Counted from the stretch's first letter, positions 26,320 through 40,600 are shown. The stretch: DNA of 64,000 nt from Alectoria sarmentosa (GCA_009733775.1 WOGZ01000195.1:1-64000), one strand, 5' to 3'. Made by a program: numbers and translations. The notes: generated by a model not told the origin, from the sequence alone.

Positions 26320-27035
26320 TATAATCGATCGCATACATGCATATATATGTATATGCAATTCGAAATATTTCGTTTAATCGAAAAATAAACTCTCACATAT
26401 ATTTATCGATTATATATTAATCGATTTTTGATATGCATCAAATAAACTGAAAATAAATTTATCAAAAAACGGTTTTTCGTCAAAAAGTGAATTTTTTTTT
26501 ATGTAACATCGTGACGAATATGTTCAAAGAAACATAATCATTTTCAGATTTTCAATTTTTATTCTTTTTATCCGACTTTGAACATCGCGAATTTCGAATC
26601 TCGTTTTTAAAATTCAAATATTTATAAAAAAAAAAAAAACGATACATAAAAAGTAAAAATAATTTATAAAATAAAAGTGATTTATAAAAAGAAAATGATC
26701 ATCCTTTTTCGAATTTTTATTATTTTTATTCGATTTTAAACATCGCGAATTTCGAATCTCATATTTGAAATTCAAATTTTTATAAAACGCATAAAGAATA
26801 AAAGAGGTGTATAAAAATGATTTCACATTAATTATTCGACGTTAAACTCATTATAATTACCCGACGCTCGATTTATCTTATTTATTCAACGTTCGATTTT
26901 TTTAAAAGTATGCGTGCGAAGGGAAATGTCGAAATTTAGATTATATAATGAGCGCATGCGCTCGTAGTTTAGGTCGCTTTCCTTCGTAACACTCTTAGAT
27001 TAATACAATTAAGTGTCTTATATCATATTTCCACA
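26320..27035 (+). repeat. LTR-like repeat copy B, about 716 bp
   Basis: This is collinear with copy C (31669-32398) over its whole length and with copy A over the right end. It starts TATAATCGATCG and ends TTTCCACA. A start of TGTGA mutated to TATAA would make a 5-bp terminal inverted repeat with TCACA. It includes a perfect 14-bp palindrome GAGCGCATGCGCTC at 26950-26963. It lies about 530 bp past the copia RNase H in the same orientation, as expected for a 3' LTR. Confidence 0.65.
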
Positions 27036-30000
27036 ATCGCTGCAAACGCAAAAATCGTTTTATAATTTATAAACTTTATTATTAATGCGAAAATGTTATA
27101 ATAATCACGATCTTTTTATTATTCGAATTCTCAAATAATTTAACATGTTTTATAATAAATGATTTTCTTCTCGAAATCTTATTTCACGATATAAATTCAA
27201 CGACCTTCAAAGATATAAGCTCTTAAAAACGCTTAAATAAAATATCAAATGTTATTATTTATAAGAGATCTATACTCATTTCGTATATTAATCTTTTAAT
27301 TTATATAAAATAAATTATTGAAGATCGTTTATTCGTAAATTATAAATTCGAAAATATTAAATTTATTAATATAATTCGTAAAAAGAATAAAAATAACGAA
27401 AACTTTTATTAAAAAATTAAACGATAAATTATAAAGATTCGAAATAATGAAATTTTTATAATTATTGAATATTTTTTGAATAATTTTATATTTGAAATGT
27501 TTTCGCATAATTTTTATTTTAATAAATTTCGAAAATATCGACGAAAAGAAAATAACGATAAATTTAATAATTGATATAATAAATTTAATAAATATTATAA
27601 AAATACGCATTGCAATAACGATAAAATAAGATCTTTAAAAACGATTAATGATTACCTAACGATGAAATATTCGTTAACGATAATCGATTTAACGATTTAA
27701 TCGAAATTATAAATTTAACGTTTAATAATATAATAATACGTTGTTTATTTAGTTTCTTTTTAATAATAAATATTGATATAAAAAGACGTTAACGTTTATT
27801 TAAAGACTCGTGAATCTTAATCTTCTTTTTGAAATTTATAAAATATAAACGTTTTTTAATAAAACGCATATTATTAATATAAATAATTTTCTTTTTTAAT
27901 TAAATTGTAAAAACGAAAAATGAATTCGTTTTCGTAATTTAAAAGAATACATTTTTAATTTTTATTTATAAGTTTTTTTCAAATACGCTTTAAAACGTAA
28001 ACGATGAAATTAATAATACGTAAATAAAAAAGAATAAATTTGCGATAATGAAAGATTTCGAAAAATGTGATAATGATTTTAATATTAACAAAATGCATCA
28101 TTAAATAATTAATTATAATCATTATTTTAAATTAAAAAAATTTATTAAAATTGAAATTTAATAAAATTAAATATATTTTATTTATTAAAATTTAATCAAA
28201 TCGTTTAACGATTTTATTTATTTCGAAATTATTTACGATAATAAATTTTTGCTTAATGTTCGTTTAAATAAGATATTTAAAATAGGTTTCATTAATATAT
28301 TCGTTTTTATTATCGAAACGAATGCGATAAATTCGATAATCGCGAGATTTTAAATAAATTTTAAAACGCAAAAATATAATAAAGATTTCATTTTTATAAT
28401 AAATATAATAAATTTCAAAATAATAAACGAAATTGTTTTTAAACGATATAAAATATTTATAATTATTGAAATTAATGAAAATTAAAAATTTAATAAAATC
28501 GTTATAAATAAATTCGTTCGATAAAATATTAAACGTTATAAAATTATTATAAAAAATTGTCTTTTAACGATTTATTATATAACATTAATAAATATATTCT
28601 TCGACGATATTTTTAAAGAGATTTACATTTATAATAATATTAAAAACTTTATTAAAACTTTATTAATTTAAATAATTTATACGAGTATATTATAATTGAT
28701 AAATTAAATTTAAAAAAAATTTATAAATAATTAAAGCATTTTTTTTTAAAAGATAAAAAAACAAAATCGCGACTTCGCGTATCGATTAACGTGATATTAA
28801 AATAAATTAAGATATAATCTTTTTTGTGAAAAACGACTTTAATGTTAACATTTAAAAGTTTTTTAATCGATAAAAGATTAACGCTTATATCGAACACGTG
28901 CAAGATATTAAAATTCGTTAAAATAACGCGTTTATTATTAACAATATAATCAAAATTAATAATATTATAAACAAAAAATTAAATTTTAACGTCTTTAATA
29001 TTTTTAATAAATCGAAATTGAATTTTAATATAAATGATAAATATTAAATAATTAATAAAATAATAACGAGTGCAATTAAAATTTATCATAATTCGAATAT
29101 TATAACGAACGATAAATTTTTGTTTAAATTCGAATTCGTTATTAAATTAATAAGATTTTCATTTTCATTTTAATTTGTTTAATTAATTGTATTCAAAATG
29201 TTAAAATCATTTGAAATGAGATTCGAATGACTTCGATCATTTAATTCGTTCAAAAATGTCATATAAATATAAAAATAATCGTTCTTTTTTGAAATATACG
29301 TTATATTAACATTAAAATAATCATTTTTCTTTAAAACGAAGACGTTGAATAACGTTTTTTCGATGCGTTTATATTTAACATTTAAAACGTTAATGCTCGC
29401 ATAAATGACATCGATTTACATTTTTTTTTATTTTTTATTCATTTATAAACTTTTTAAATTTCAGATAAGAAAATTTGATCTAATATTTAATGAAAATGTT
29501 TAAATTTGCGATTAACGATCTTATAAAAAATATAAGTTTCATAATTAATAAAATTAAAGTCGTCGAAATCGCTTTTAACGAATTGTTTATTTTTATTATT
29601 ACGATAAATGAGTATAATAACATTTTTTTTTAAATTATAAACATATAACGTTTTTTATTTATTATATCGTGAATAATTAAATCGAATTTAATTGTTTTTA
29701 AATTATAAAACACATAAGTTATTATATAAATTATTATAAAAACATTATAAATTTCGTCGAGTTTTACAAAAAAAAGTTAAATGAGATAACATTTTAATAA
29801 TAATAATAAATCGTTTAAATTAACGATCGCAACGTTAATTTTGCGAAAGTTTTTTTCGTATTAACGAATATTTTTTTTCGAAATTAATGTTAATATTATA
29901 TAATTAACGCATAAATTCGATATAAATTTAAAACTCGTAAGTTTATAATAAACATCGATAATATTTAATATAATTTAAAGGTTCTCGTTATATTTTTTAA

Positions 30001-31546
30001 TGAATTAACGATTAATATAATTAAAACGTTAACGAATAATTATATAAATTTTAAATTTAATGATGTTAATAAAGAATTAAAAACTGTTTAACATTAATTA
30101 ATCGTTAATATCTTCGCTTTATTTGATATATTCGATAATAAATTTTAAAATAATAATGAAAATCAAAGAGAAGTTGTTTTTATTATTTATAAAAATATTT
30201 TCAATAACATATTAAACGTTAAATTTAATCATCGATATCGAAAAAAATAAATGAAAAAATGTAAAAAATTGATAATAATGATGAAAATAATGAAAATAAA
30301 GACTTTTTTATCACGATTAAAAATGAATTAAAAATGTTGATTTAAAAATTATCGTTTTAAAAAGGTGTCGAAACAAATAAATTTGATAATGATTTAAAAA
30401 ACGATTTAAACGTTTTAAAAAGAATTGATAAACGAGATCGTTTATCTTTAACGCGTAAATTAAATTTTTTAATATTATTTAAAACGTTGAATAATTTCTC
30501 GATAATTTTAAAATCATTATCGCACGACGATAATATAAAAGAAATAAAAGAAATATTTTATTAATTTTCGTTAAAGTCATTTAAGTTTTTATTAACATCA
30601 ATTAATTATTATCGTTATATTTTAAGATTTTATAATAATAATGAAAAATGTTTATACGAAAATTAATAATAAATTTGAATAATAATATTATAATAAAATG
30701 AAATCAATAATATAAAGAATTTAATTTTGAATTTAATAATAAAGATTAAATTTAATTGAAATTATATTGAGTGTAATTATAAACGTATAAATCTTTTTAA
30801 AAATTCGCATTTTTCTTATATTATTTAATTAAAAATTCAAATTTAAAATATTCGCTTCGATAATTATTATCGTAAAATTGAAATTAATTAAACTTTATAA
30901 TTATAATAATAAAATATTATCGATAACGAATAAAGAATTCGATGATAAAACTTTAATCTTTTTTTTAAAAAAAATTTGAAATTAGAACGTTAATTTTAAC
31001 ACATAAAGTTTATTATTTTTAATTTCAAATAAACTTTTAAACGTTTAAATAATAATGAAATCAACTTTAAATTGTTTTAAACGATAATTAAATTGATAAT
31101 AATGTTGACATTTAATTATTTAATTTGTTTTATTAATTCGATACATCGTTAAAAATGCAAATCATCAATTTAATAAAATATCATAAAAACAAAAACGCAT
31201 TTTTATTTATTTAATGTGTTTCACGTAAGAAAGTTAACAATATTATAAAAATTTTATTATAATTCGATCGTATAATCGCATACAAACTCGATTAAAAACG
31301 AATAATTTTAATTCGTCAAAAATTGAAAGATTTTTAATTTTCGAATTTCGAATTATAATTATTTAAATTTAAAGATTGTTTTATAAATAAAAATTATTTA
31401 TTTCAAAAAGGTTAATTAAATAAAGATTTTAATAATTGATTATTTTATTACGATAAGTATAAAATGTTTAAAAACAATTATAATTATAATAATAAATAAA
31501 TAAATCATGTTTATAACGATCGTCGAGTAAGTTCGAATTCATAATC
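27036..31546 (-). mobile_element. Fragment of a second Ty1/copia element, minus strand
   Basis: This 4.5-kb RIP-decayed stretch contains a minus-strand frame at 28721-28903 with copia-type sequence upstream of integrase. Its right end abuts 31547-31668, which is the right end of the LTR-like repeat in inverted orientation. That places a 5' LTR remnant and the start of a minus-strand element here. No RT could be traced in 27036-28700, so the element seems truncated where it meets copy B. Confidence 0.5.
28721..28903 (-). pseudogene. Copia polyprotein, region before integrase, decayed
   Basis: The 60-codon minus-strand frame reads HVFDISVNLLSIKKLLN, then KVVFHKKDYIL and TLIDTRSRD. Ty1/copia polyproteins carry a segment of the type VLYVP.L..NLLS(V/I)..L......V.F.......I just after the protease and before the GAG-pre-integrase domain. 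The NLLSIKKL core is intact and the VP pair reads VF, a CC-to-TT type change. Confidence 0.75.
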
Positions 31547-31668
31547 TGTGAAAATATGATATAAAACACTTAATTATATTATTTGAAAAGTGTTATAAAA
31601 AAAGTGCGATTAAGTTATAAGCGTATACGTTCGTTATATGATCTATTATATAATTTAAATTTCGATAT
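31547..31668 (-). repeat. Inverted end fragment of the LTR-like repeat
   Basis: Read on the minus strand, it matches the last about 122 bases of copies A, B and C, from cgaaatttaaattatat to the end TTTTCACA at 31547. It faces copy C head to head, giving a large inverted repeat whose arms are 31547-31668 and about 32277-32398. Confidence 0.8.
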
Positions 31669-32398
31669 TATAATCGATCGTATACATATATACATATATA
31701 TATATAATTCGAAATATTTTATTTAGTCGAAAAATTTATTTTCATATATATTTATCGATTATATATCGATCGATTTTTAATATGCATTAAATAACTTGCA
31801 AATAAATTTATTAAAAAACGATTTTTCGTTAAAAAGTAAATTTTTTTTTATGTGTTATCGTAACGAATATATTTAAAAGAATATAATCATTTTTAGATTT
31901 TCGATTTTCATTCTTTTTATCCGATTTTGAACATCGCGAATTTCGAATCTCGTTTTTTAAAATTCGAATGTTTATGAAAAATAAAAATGATACATAAAAA
32001 ATAAAAAATGATTTATAAAAATAAAAATGATTTATAAAAGAATAATCACTTTCCCTTTCGAATTTTTATTGTTTTTATTCGATTTTAAATATCGCGAATT
32101 TCGAATCTTATATTTAAAATTCGAATTTTTATAAAACGCATAAAAGATAAAAAAGATATATAAAAATGAGTTTATATTAATTATTCGACGCTAAGCTCAT
32201 TGTAATTACCTTACGCTCGATTCATTTTATTTATTCAACGTTCGATTTTTCTAAAAATATGCGTGCGAAAAAGAATATCGAAATTTAAATTATATAATAA
32301 ATTATATAACGAACGTATGCGCTTATAATTTAAATCACACTTTTCTTCGTAGCACTTTTAAAATAATATAACTAAATATTTTATATTATATTTTTATA
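31669..32398 (+). repeat. LTR-like repeat copy C, about 730 bp
   Basis: This starts TATAATCGATCG and ends TTTTTATA (TCACA after RIP). It is collinear with copy B, and more heavily mutated: the 14-bp palindrome of copy B is cgaacgtatgcgctt here. Flanks gatat and actat do not match, so no target duplication supports a simple solo-LTR insertion. Confidence 0.7.
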
Positions 32399-32654
32399 AC
32401 TATATTTTAATTTTTTAACTTTATAATTTATTTATTAACTTTTTTTTTAATTAATATTATAAATAATTATTATAATATAAATAATGTATATTAATAAAAA
32501 TTAATATTAAAATTTTAATATAAATATTAAACGTAAATTATATAACGTAAAATATTATATCTTATTTTTATATTATATTTATTTACTTATATATTAAAAT
32601 TTATCGATAAATCGTATAAAAAAATATTTGAATACGATTTAATTTTTTATATAT
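32399..32654. other. Very AT-rich flank of G3
   Basis: This is about 255 bases of almost pure A/T. Nothing is recognised. It joins position 50861 once G3 is removed. Confidence 0.5.
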
Positions 32655-32849
32655 TGTTAAAATATAATCTTAACAATTTATAAAAAATATGAAAGTATAT
32701 AAAAATCTTGATTCTTTTTATTTAGAAATAATTATTTATAATATTAAGCTAAAAAGTTTATCGAAATATTTTTTTAACAAATAAACTTTTTTAACAAATA
32801 AAATATTTTATCAAGTTTATATGCTTGTTATAATAAAATTCTTATAACA
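32655..32849 (-). repeat. G3 left LTR (3' LTR in element orientation)
   Basis: This 195-bp LTR aligns with 50662-50855 through shared blocks cttgattctttttattta, tttatcgaaatattt and ataaaattcttataaca. Confidence 0.88.
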
Positions 32850-35379
32850 GATATTAATAATAAAAGAAGATTTTAACATTTTTATTAAAAGATAGATTCT
32901 CGTCGAATAATACGTTTAAAAAACATCGCAAATGTAAATTCAAAAAAAATCGAAAAATTTATTAAAGAAATATTTGTCGAAGAAATTTTTATTAAAGAAA
33001 TCTTTATTTTTTCAAATATAAAATTAAGATTAAGAAATAATAACGATTTTTTATAAACATTTTTTTTTTACAAAAATAGCTTGCGAAGCTTCAAAAGATT
33101 ATTCGAATTTTTTTTTAAAAAAAATAATCTTATTTGAATGATTTCTTTTTTTTTAAAAAACTTGCGCTCGTGATGTTTTGAAAATTCGTGAAAAGATTCG
33201 AATCGAGCGTGTTTGTTTTTTCATTTTATACTCGATAATCAACTTTTAAACATTTCGAAGATCGTCGACGTTATATTAAACATTGTGCTTATTTTTATAA
33301 TCTTTTTATTTAATATAATATTGCGTTTTATTATATAATTATCGTTTTTCAAAAAGAATTTCAATCTCTTTTTTCATTTTCATTATATAAAAAAAATTAA
33401 TGTTTTATAATCTTTTATAAAAAAAAATATTTGACGAGATAAATTTTAATTAAATTATTAATACGATAAAATGAATTATTATTATAAAAAATAATTTAAA
33501 GTAATAAATAAACATATTTATTTTATTAAATTTTTTAAATGAATCGACACATTAATGATATAATTTATAATTATTTATATTAAAAATCTTATAATTTTGA
33601 TGCAATCGAAAATAAATCATATTTTTTTCAAATAAATTAAAAGATTTGTGCGATTTATTATAATAAGCTTTTATTATAACATTTATAAATATTAAAAAGT
33701 TTTCGATTTATTTACGCTTTATTTATTATAATCGAATAAAATCTTTTAATAAAAGTTTTAAAAGCAAGTTAAGCGAATCGCGTATATTGAATTTATAGAA
33801 AGTCTCATTCGATAACATTTTTATAAATTAATTTTTAAAATTATTCAAGTTCTTTTGCAAATACGAATTTTTTCTAATTTAATTTAAAATGAAATTCGTT
33901 ATAACGAAATATCGCATAACAATTTTCATAATTTAATTAATACGTTTCGATTTTTTATTCGTTTGAGAATAATAAATCGTGAAAACGAAAATTTTCGTAT
34001 TTAATTTAAAAAAAATCTTTTATTAAAATCCGAATATGAATTTGATATTATAATTATTAATCGTTATTAAGAAAACTCTTTAATCGTATTAAATGAGATT
34101 AACGAAAAGTAAATTAATTCATTTATTAATCGAATAAATAATCTTTTTAATAATAAACAATATTCTTTTCGAAAATTTATTCGTAATAATAAATAAATAA
34201 TTTAGATCGTCGATTATCAAAAATAACGCGATAATTAAATTCATTATTATAATATAAAATAAGATTTTGAATTTATCAATAAAAAGTATATTATCGTAAG
34301 ATTTATAACGTTTAATTTAATTAAACTCACATATCGAGTAATACTTTATATACATTTATAAATATTTAAAAATGTGTTATATAAATGAAATTAATTATGC
34401 GATTATATAATTTATAAAAATTATTATAATATTAATAATTATAAATTAATTCGTCTCATAATTTAAAACGAAATTTAATTTTTCGCGTGAAAATCTCGTT
34501 AAGATTTAAAAGATTTCAACGATTTTCGAAAGTTTGTTTAATTGTGATAAAATTAATTTTCGAAGAAATTTTCGAAAAAACATTTATGACGATAATAAAC
34601 TTTTATAGAATTTTTTAAAAAGTTGCTCGATTGATTTATTAAAGAATTTTTTAAATAAATTTCGATGTTTAACGAATAACGTTGTTTTTTTTATATTTTG
34701 ATAATTATTATAAACATTTTATTTTATTGTGAATCTTGAATATATTTAATCTTAAGACGAATTTTGAAATCGTTAAACATTTTTATAAATGTGATATAAT
34801 AAACGTTAAATTGTTCTTCGTTTTTTAATTTAACACGCGATTTTTAATTTAAATGAAATGAGACATTTAAAATCACATATTGTTTTTTTAAATTTATAAC
34901 GAAATTCAAAACTTTTAAATCGTTAAATATATTTCGATATATAAATAATATAAAGATTTAATTTAATAATTAAAGACGTTATTAACGTGATTTGTTTAAC
35001 AATGTTTAAAGTAATTTTATAATTAATATATATTATAATATACGAAACAAATTTCATTATATAACGTATTTTATTAAATATTCAAATTATATTCGCTAAT
35101 TTTAATTCGATAAATCAATAATGAATTTTAATATTTTTAAAAAATCGATTAAAGAAAAATATATAACGAATTTAAAATCGTCGAAAATAAATTTCTTTTA
35201 TTTTTATAATGTCGATTATATAATATATTATAACGTTGAATTCGAAATTTTTATTAACATCGAAGTTGATATAAAATATTAATTTATCGTTAAAGTGAAT
35301 AAAAAACGAGAATTTGAAAAAACATTTTATAAAATTTAAAAAGATGCGAATTTTAATTTTATAAATATGCGTAATTTTA

Positions 35380-36215
35380 TTTTTATAGTAAAATTCTTTT
35401 TTTCGTAATCGCTTTTAAAAGAATTCGTTAATATAAAAAAATTTCGATTTTAAAATGATTTAACAATTGCAGCATAATAAGCGATATAATTATATAATTA
35501 ATTCATTATCCTTAAATAAATTTTTAATTTAATTAAGATATTAAAAAATAAAAGTTGAAATATAATTTGTAATTTATTTTCGATAATTTATAAATTTAAA
35601 AAATTAATATTTTATTCGAAAATTTGCATAAAAAGATAATTTAAAAAAGTTTTATTTAAATTAATAAAGACTTTTATTTTAACGAATAAATTAAATATTT
35701 TTTTAAAGATATTAAAGATGCTTTTTTAATATTTTAAAATAAATTATAATATCGTCGATATAAGTTTTAACGAAGCGTCTAACTTTTTTAAAAAATCGAT
35801 TTATTTATTTTTATAATTTATCACAATCATATTAAAGGTCTTTTAATCTCGATAATTAATAATTATAAACTTATATTAATTTTACGAATATACTCGTTAT
35901 TAATAAAAAAAAGTTAACGCAATTTATTATATTAATATATCGATAATTCTTAATCAAGAAAATGAGATTTAATTATAAAAACAAAAAATAAATATTTATT
36001 TGAATAATAAAATTCAAATTTTATATATTAATTATAATTCGATCTTTTTTAATATCGTTTAACATGATTTTTTAAATAACGAATATTAAATAATTAAAAA
36101 GCGTGAATTTTATAATTCATTTAAGACGATTTTGTTCGTAAACTTTATCGAAAATTTTATTAACGATTTTCTTAACATTTTTATTAAGCGAATATACACG
36201 TGCGATTTTAAATAT
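35380..36215 (-). pseudogene. G3 reverse transcriptase, downstream part, decayed
   Basis: Minus-strand reading starts at the G4 insertion point with ARVYSLNKNVKKIVNK, then IFDKVYEQNRLK, and reaches RFVKTYIDDIII at about 35,740-35,775. These are the N-terminal RT segment (VYPL..., FDKLxEQGRL) and the catalytic YxDD box of Ty3/gypsy RT. Stops occur where W and Q are expected. The preceding residues of the same protein are at 47,263-47,640. Confidence 0.85.
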
Positions 36216-36220
36216 ATGTT

Positions 36221-36478
36221 TGTTGAAAATACGATTGATTGGCTATGAGATGCTTGTCAAGTTCATAATAAACGATATGCTTATGATTGACGACATAGTG
36301 GTGTCGGCAATGTGATACATTAAAAAGGTTATATTTTGAATGATTGTAAATTGATTGATTCTTTTATCAGAATTGGTTATTTATCAACTTTTTATTAAGT
36401 TATGAATTTGATAAGATATCGTTTATTAAATAAATATAATAAACTTAATAACATGATAATATAACGATTTTTTTGATA
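36221..36478 (-). repeat. G4 left LTR (3' LTR in element orientation)
   Basis: This 258-bp LTR starts TGTTGAAAATACGATTGATT and ends TTTTTTGATA. It pairs with 47000-47257 and is directly preceded by ATGTT. Confidence 0.92.
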
Positions 36479-37354
36479 ATTAACGAATAATAAACAATGC
36501 ATTATGCCCTTATGATGCTTTTCGATAAAAAATAATAATTATTTATTACTCTTATAATGCTTACGTATTTCGATAATTATTTATTGTTTTTATGATATTT
36601 GCGTGTTTAATCATGTTTAAGGTTTTTTATTTAATAACCCTTAAATGATCTCGTCAAAGATCATTAATTTATCAACGTTCGCGGTTTTTTGAGATTCGAA
36701 ATCAAAGACGTCTTTCATATTATCGTTTATATTAACGTTTATTAATAACGTAAGCGTAAGCGAATAACGACGCAATGAGTTTAATAATTTGATAACTTTA
36801 AATTATTTAACGACCTTTATTTAATCAAATTTGCGTTTATAATTTATAAATATAAATATAAATATAAATATAAGCGAATAATTACGTAATAAATTTGATA
36901 ATTTAATAATTTTTAATTGTTTATAATAAAGTAATGAGCGATTACGTTTTAATTTATTAATAATAATATCGAGCGTCGAGAAAGGCTTCTTTATTGAATA
37001 TTTATATTTTTAATCGAATTCAATTTGATTAATTTAATTTATTTGATTAAAGATTGAAAACTTTAATTTAAAAAGAGATTTATTTTTAAAATAATAATTG
37101 AATGAAAATTCGAAAATAAGTCGTCGATGAAATAAAATTGAATCGATGATATGATGAATTAAATCGATATATAATTTTTAATTTAAATTGATATTATCGT
37201 TATATCTCGTTGTGACCTTCGCGTCGTCTTTTTTTAAGATTTTATATCGTTTAAAAGTGACTTTTGCATCGAATATGACGATCGATTCGATAATAACATT
37301 TTTTTCAACGCGAATATTCGTTTTAACGGTCTTTTTTTTGAGCGAATATGTAAA

Positions 37355-37615
37355 TTATTTACGTAAATTGTTTTTAGCCTTTTTTTTTTTTTTTTTTTGA
37401 GAATTGAATTTATATATTTTTTGATCGTCGTCGTCGTCGTTTTCATTATTATTAATAATGTTGATACGTTTTTCGATTATCGAATAATGCGATATAACGT
37501 TGAATTCATAACGTCGCTCGATTATCGCGATATTCTTTTTCATTTTTAACGTTAATCGACGAGATCGCTCAGCACGTTTTGATAACGCGTAATTGATTTT
37601 GTTATATCGATTCAC
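37355..37615 (-). pseudogene. G4 3'-region coding remnant, basic then acidic
   Basis: The minus-strand frame begins MNRYNKINY, has AIIERRYEFNVISHYS, then an acidic run NENDDDDDQK encoded by a GTC/GAC microsatellite near 37,425-37,440, then a lysine-rich tail read from a T-run near 37,381-37,398. It is the counterpart of 14609-14800 in G2. The family is not recognised. Confidence 0.55.
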
Positions 37616-40600
37616 ATTTAAATTAATTTGTTTATTAACGTCGATTATACGTTTATGTTTTATAAACGTATATAAGGTATTGTTTTATCGATCAAGATTT
37701 GTTATAAACGCGTATAATTTTTTGATTTCAATTATATTAATTATGAATGCTTTGTTAAGTTTATAATAAATGTGAAATTTTTGAAATTCGATTTTAATTT
37801 CATTATCGAATATTTCTCTTTTATAAGTTTTAATTCGATTCTTTTTTTTTAATAAAATCGATTTTCTCATATTTGATATAAATCATTTTTATTTAATTAT
37901 TTTCGATATTTAGGTTCATAAAAAATTGTGATATAATGTATCGATATGCGAAATAAAAGTTAAATTTAAATTTTTTCGATAAGTTAAAAAGCTTCTTTTT
38001 GACGAGGATTTCGATGATTTGATTTTTAATAACATTATCATTATTCGCGTTTTCAATCGTAACATTATTAATTGTTTTTATATATATTCGCAAAACGTTT
38101 TTGAAAATTTCGAATTTGTTTTTATAAGTTTATAATTGTGTCTCATTTAATAATTTGTTTAAATTAACGTTTTGATTTAAAATTGCGTAAATATGTTTAT
38201 TAATAATAATTAATTTTTATGTCATCATATTATTAAATTCGATATATTTGATTATCGAAAAAATAATAATATTAATTATTATCTTCGTTTTTTTCGTTTC
38301 TTTTATTAAAAACGTTAATTTGTTTTTGATTTTGATTTAAATATTTATTAACATTATTTTAAATAATTGCTTTATCGAAATCGTAAATTTTGATAATATA
38401 ATTTTTAATAAAGATGATTTGAATTAATCTCATAAATCTTTTAATTTTTATCTAACGTTTGATATGTTTTTTATCGCAATTATTAATGCGATTTCATTAA
38501 TAAAACGAAATTTCGTTTTAATTAATAATAAAATAAAGATTGATTCGATGAAAATAATTGAAGTTAAAGATTTATTAAAAAGCGTTAAAATTAATAATAA
38601 CGATAAGCGATTCAAAAATTCGTTTATTTAATTAATAATTAAATCAAAACGTTTGATAAAAGTTTACTTTATCAACGCAAATTGTAAAAATAATAATATA
38701 TATAAATCGTTATTCGTTGTGTATGAATAATAAAATGTTTTCTTTTCATAAATGAAATAAAATTGTTTTTTTTTGAATTTATAAAATTTTTTTTTTTTTT
38801 GATCTTTTGAGAATTCGAATTGATTAATTTTATTCATTTAATTTTTTTATTATTATATAAACGATATAATTGCATATATATAATGTTTTTGTTTTTATCG
38901 CATTTAAATTCGTTTATTATCGAATTTATATTCATTTTATTTATAATAATGTGTTCAATTATTTAATAAACTTTTAATCATTATTTATTTTTTTCTCGTT
39001 ATGAGATTTACGTTTTTATTATTTTATAAATAAAAAGATTAAATAATAATGTTTCGATAAAAAAATAATTCTTTATATTTTTGAATTTAAATTTCTTTAT
39101 AAATCAATTTAATATTAATAAAATATGTATTTTTTTTAAATCGACGAAAATAGGGTTTTATAATCACACGTATGTTTTTTTATAATAATTTTAATTTTTT
39201 AATTTTCACGTTTAATATCTTTTTTCATTTATTATTAAATGCTTTTTTGACGTTAATTTTGAAATAATATTATTATTCGTTATATTTCGAATATTATTAA
39301 TCAAAATAATTATTAATTTGATAATTTTTTTGATAAATTATATAATAAATGATTGTTTTTTTTACTTTTTCGATTTAATTAATTTTTTATTAATGTTAAT
39401 AAAATTCATTATAATTGAATTAATAAATAAGATAATCGTTAAATAAGAATGATAAAGTGAATAATAATCACGAAATATTTGATATTAAAAAAATGAATTA
39501 ATAATATAAAATCTCGCGTTAAATCTTATTTTCGTTTTAATGCGATTATTTATCGCGTTAATTAATCATAAATTCATTTTTAATAAATATATTCGTGATT
39601 AAATGATAAACATTTGTTTTAACGTTTTGAAATAATAATTTAACGTTTTCATTTTATATAAATGAACATATTAATCACGATTAAAAATTATTATGATTAA
39701 CATTAAGAGCATTAATGATCTTTTTAAATTTATTACATTTTATATATTGTTATAAAAACATATTAATTGAAACGATTATAATTTTTTTTTTTTTTAATCG
39801 ATCACGTTTTGAGATTTGTTATTCGAATATATGAATCTTTTTATATTCATTAATTAAATCTTTTACATTTTTCAATAAGTTATTTTTATATCATTGATCG
39901 AATTTTAATTTTCATTTTAATCATCATATGAAATATTTAATTATCGACTTTTTCATTTCGTAACGACGTTAACGTTTATTAATTAGCTTTTTTATAATAT
40001 ATTTATATTATTTTTTATTAAATTTAATGATTATTGATAAATGATTAAATCAAGCAAAGCGATTATATAAATTTTCATTTTTAAACGTTGATTTGAATTA
40101 TGTAATCGATATAATAAAATGAATTTATTAATAAATTAATACGTTTATTTTATATATTAAATTATCGATTTTTTGAAAAATCTTGAACGAATTTGCTTTT
40201 TAATTAATAAATTTGAAATTGAAAATTTTAAATAAATTGTATTCATGATGAAGTTTTAAAAAAATCTTTTTATTTTTATTAATAGAAATTAATCGATGAT
40301 GAGCATTATAAATAATTTTCGTTTTAACGTTAATTTAAACGATTGCTTTTTTCGCGTTTTTGACATTAATTAATTATTTTAATAAAAACTCATTATTTCG
40401 AATTTGATTTGAAATTAATAATGAAAAAATATCGCGAAAATGATAATTATAAATGATTTTATTTACATTTAATCTTGTAATCGAATTCGATAAATTGTTA
40501 AATATATTATATAAATGTGATAAATATTTTATTTAATTGATGATGAGATTGCTTATTAATTAATAACGCAAAATAATTTCGATCATTTAATTGATTTTTT

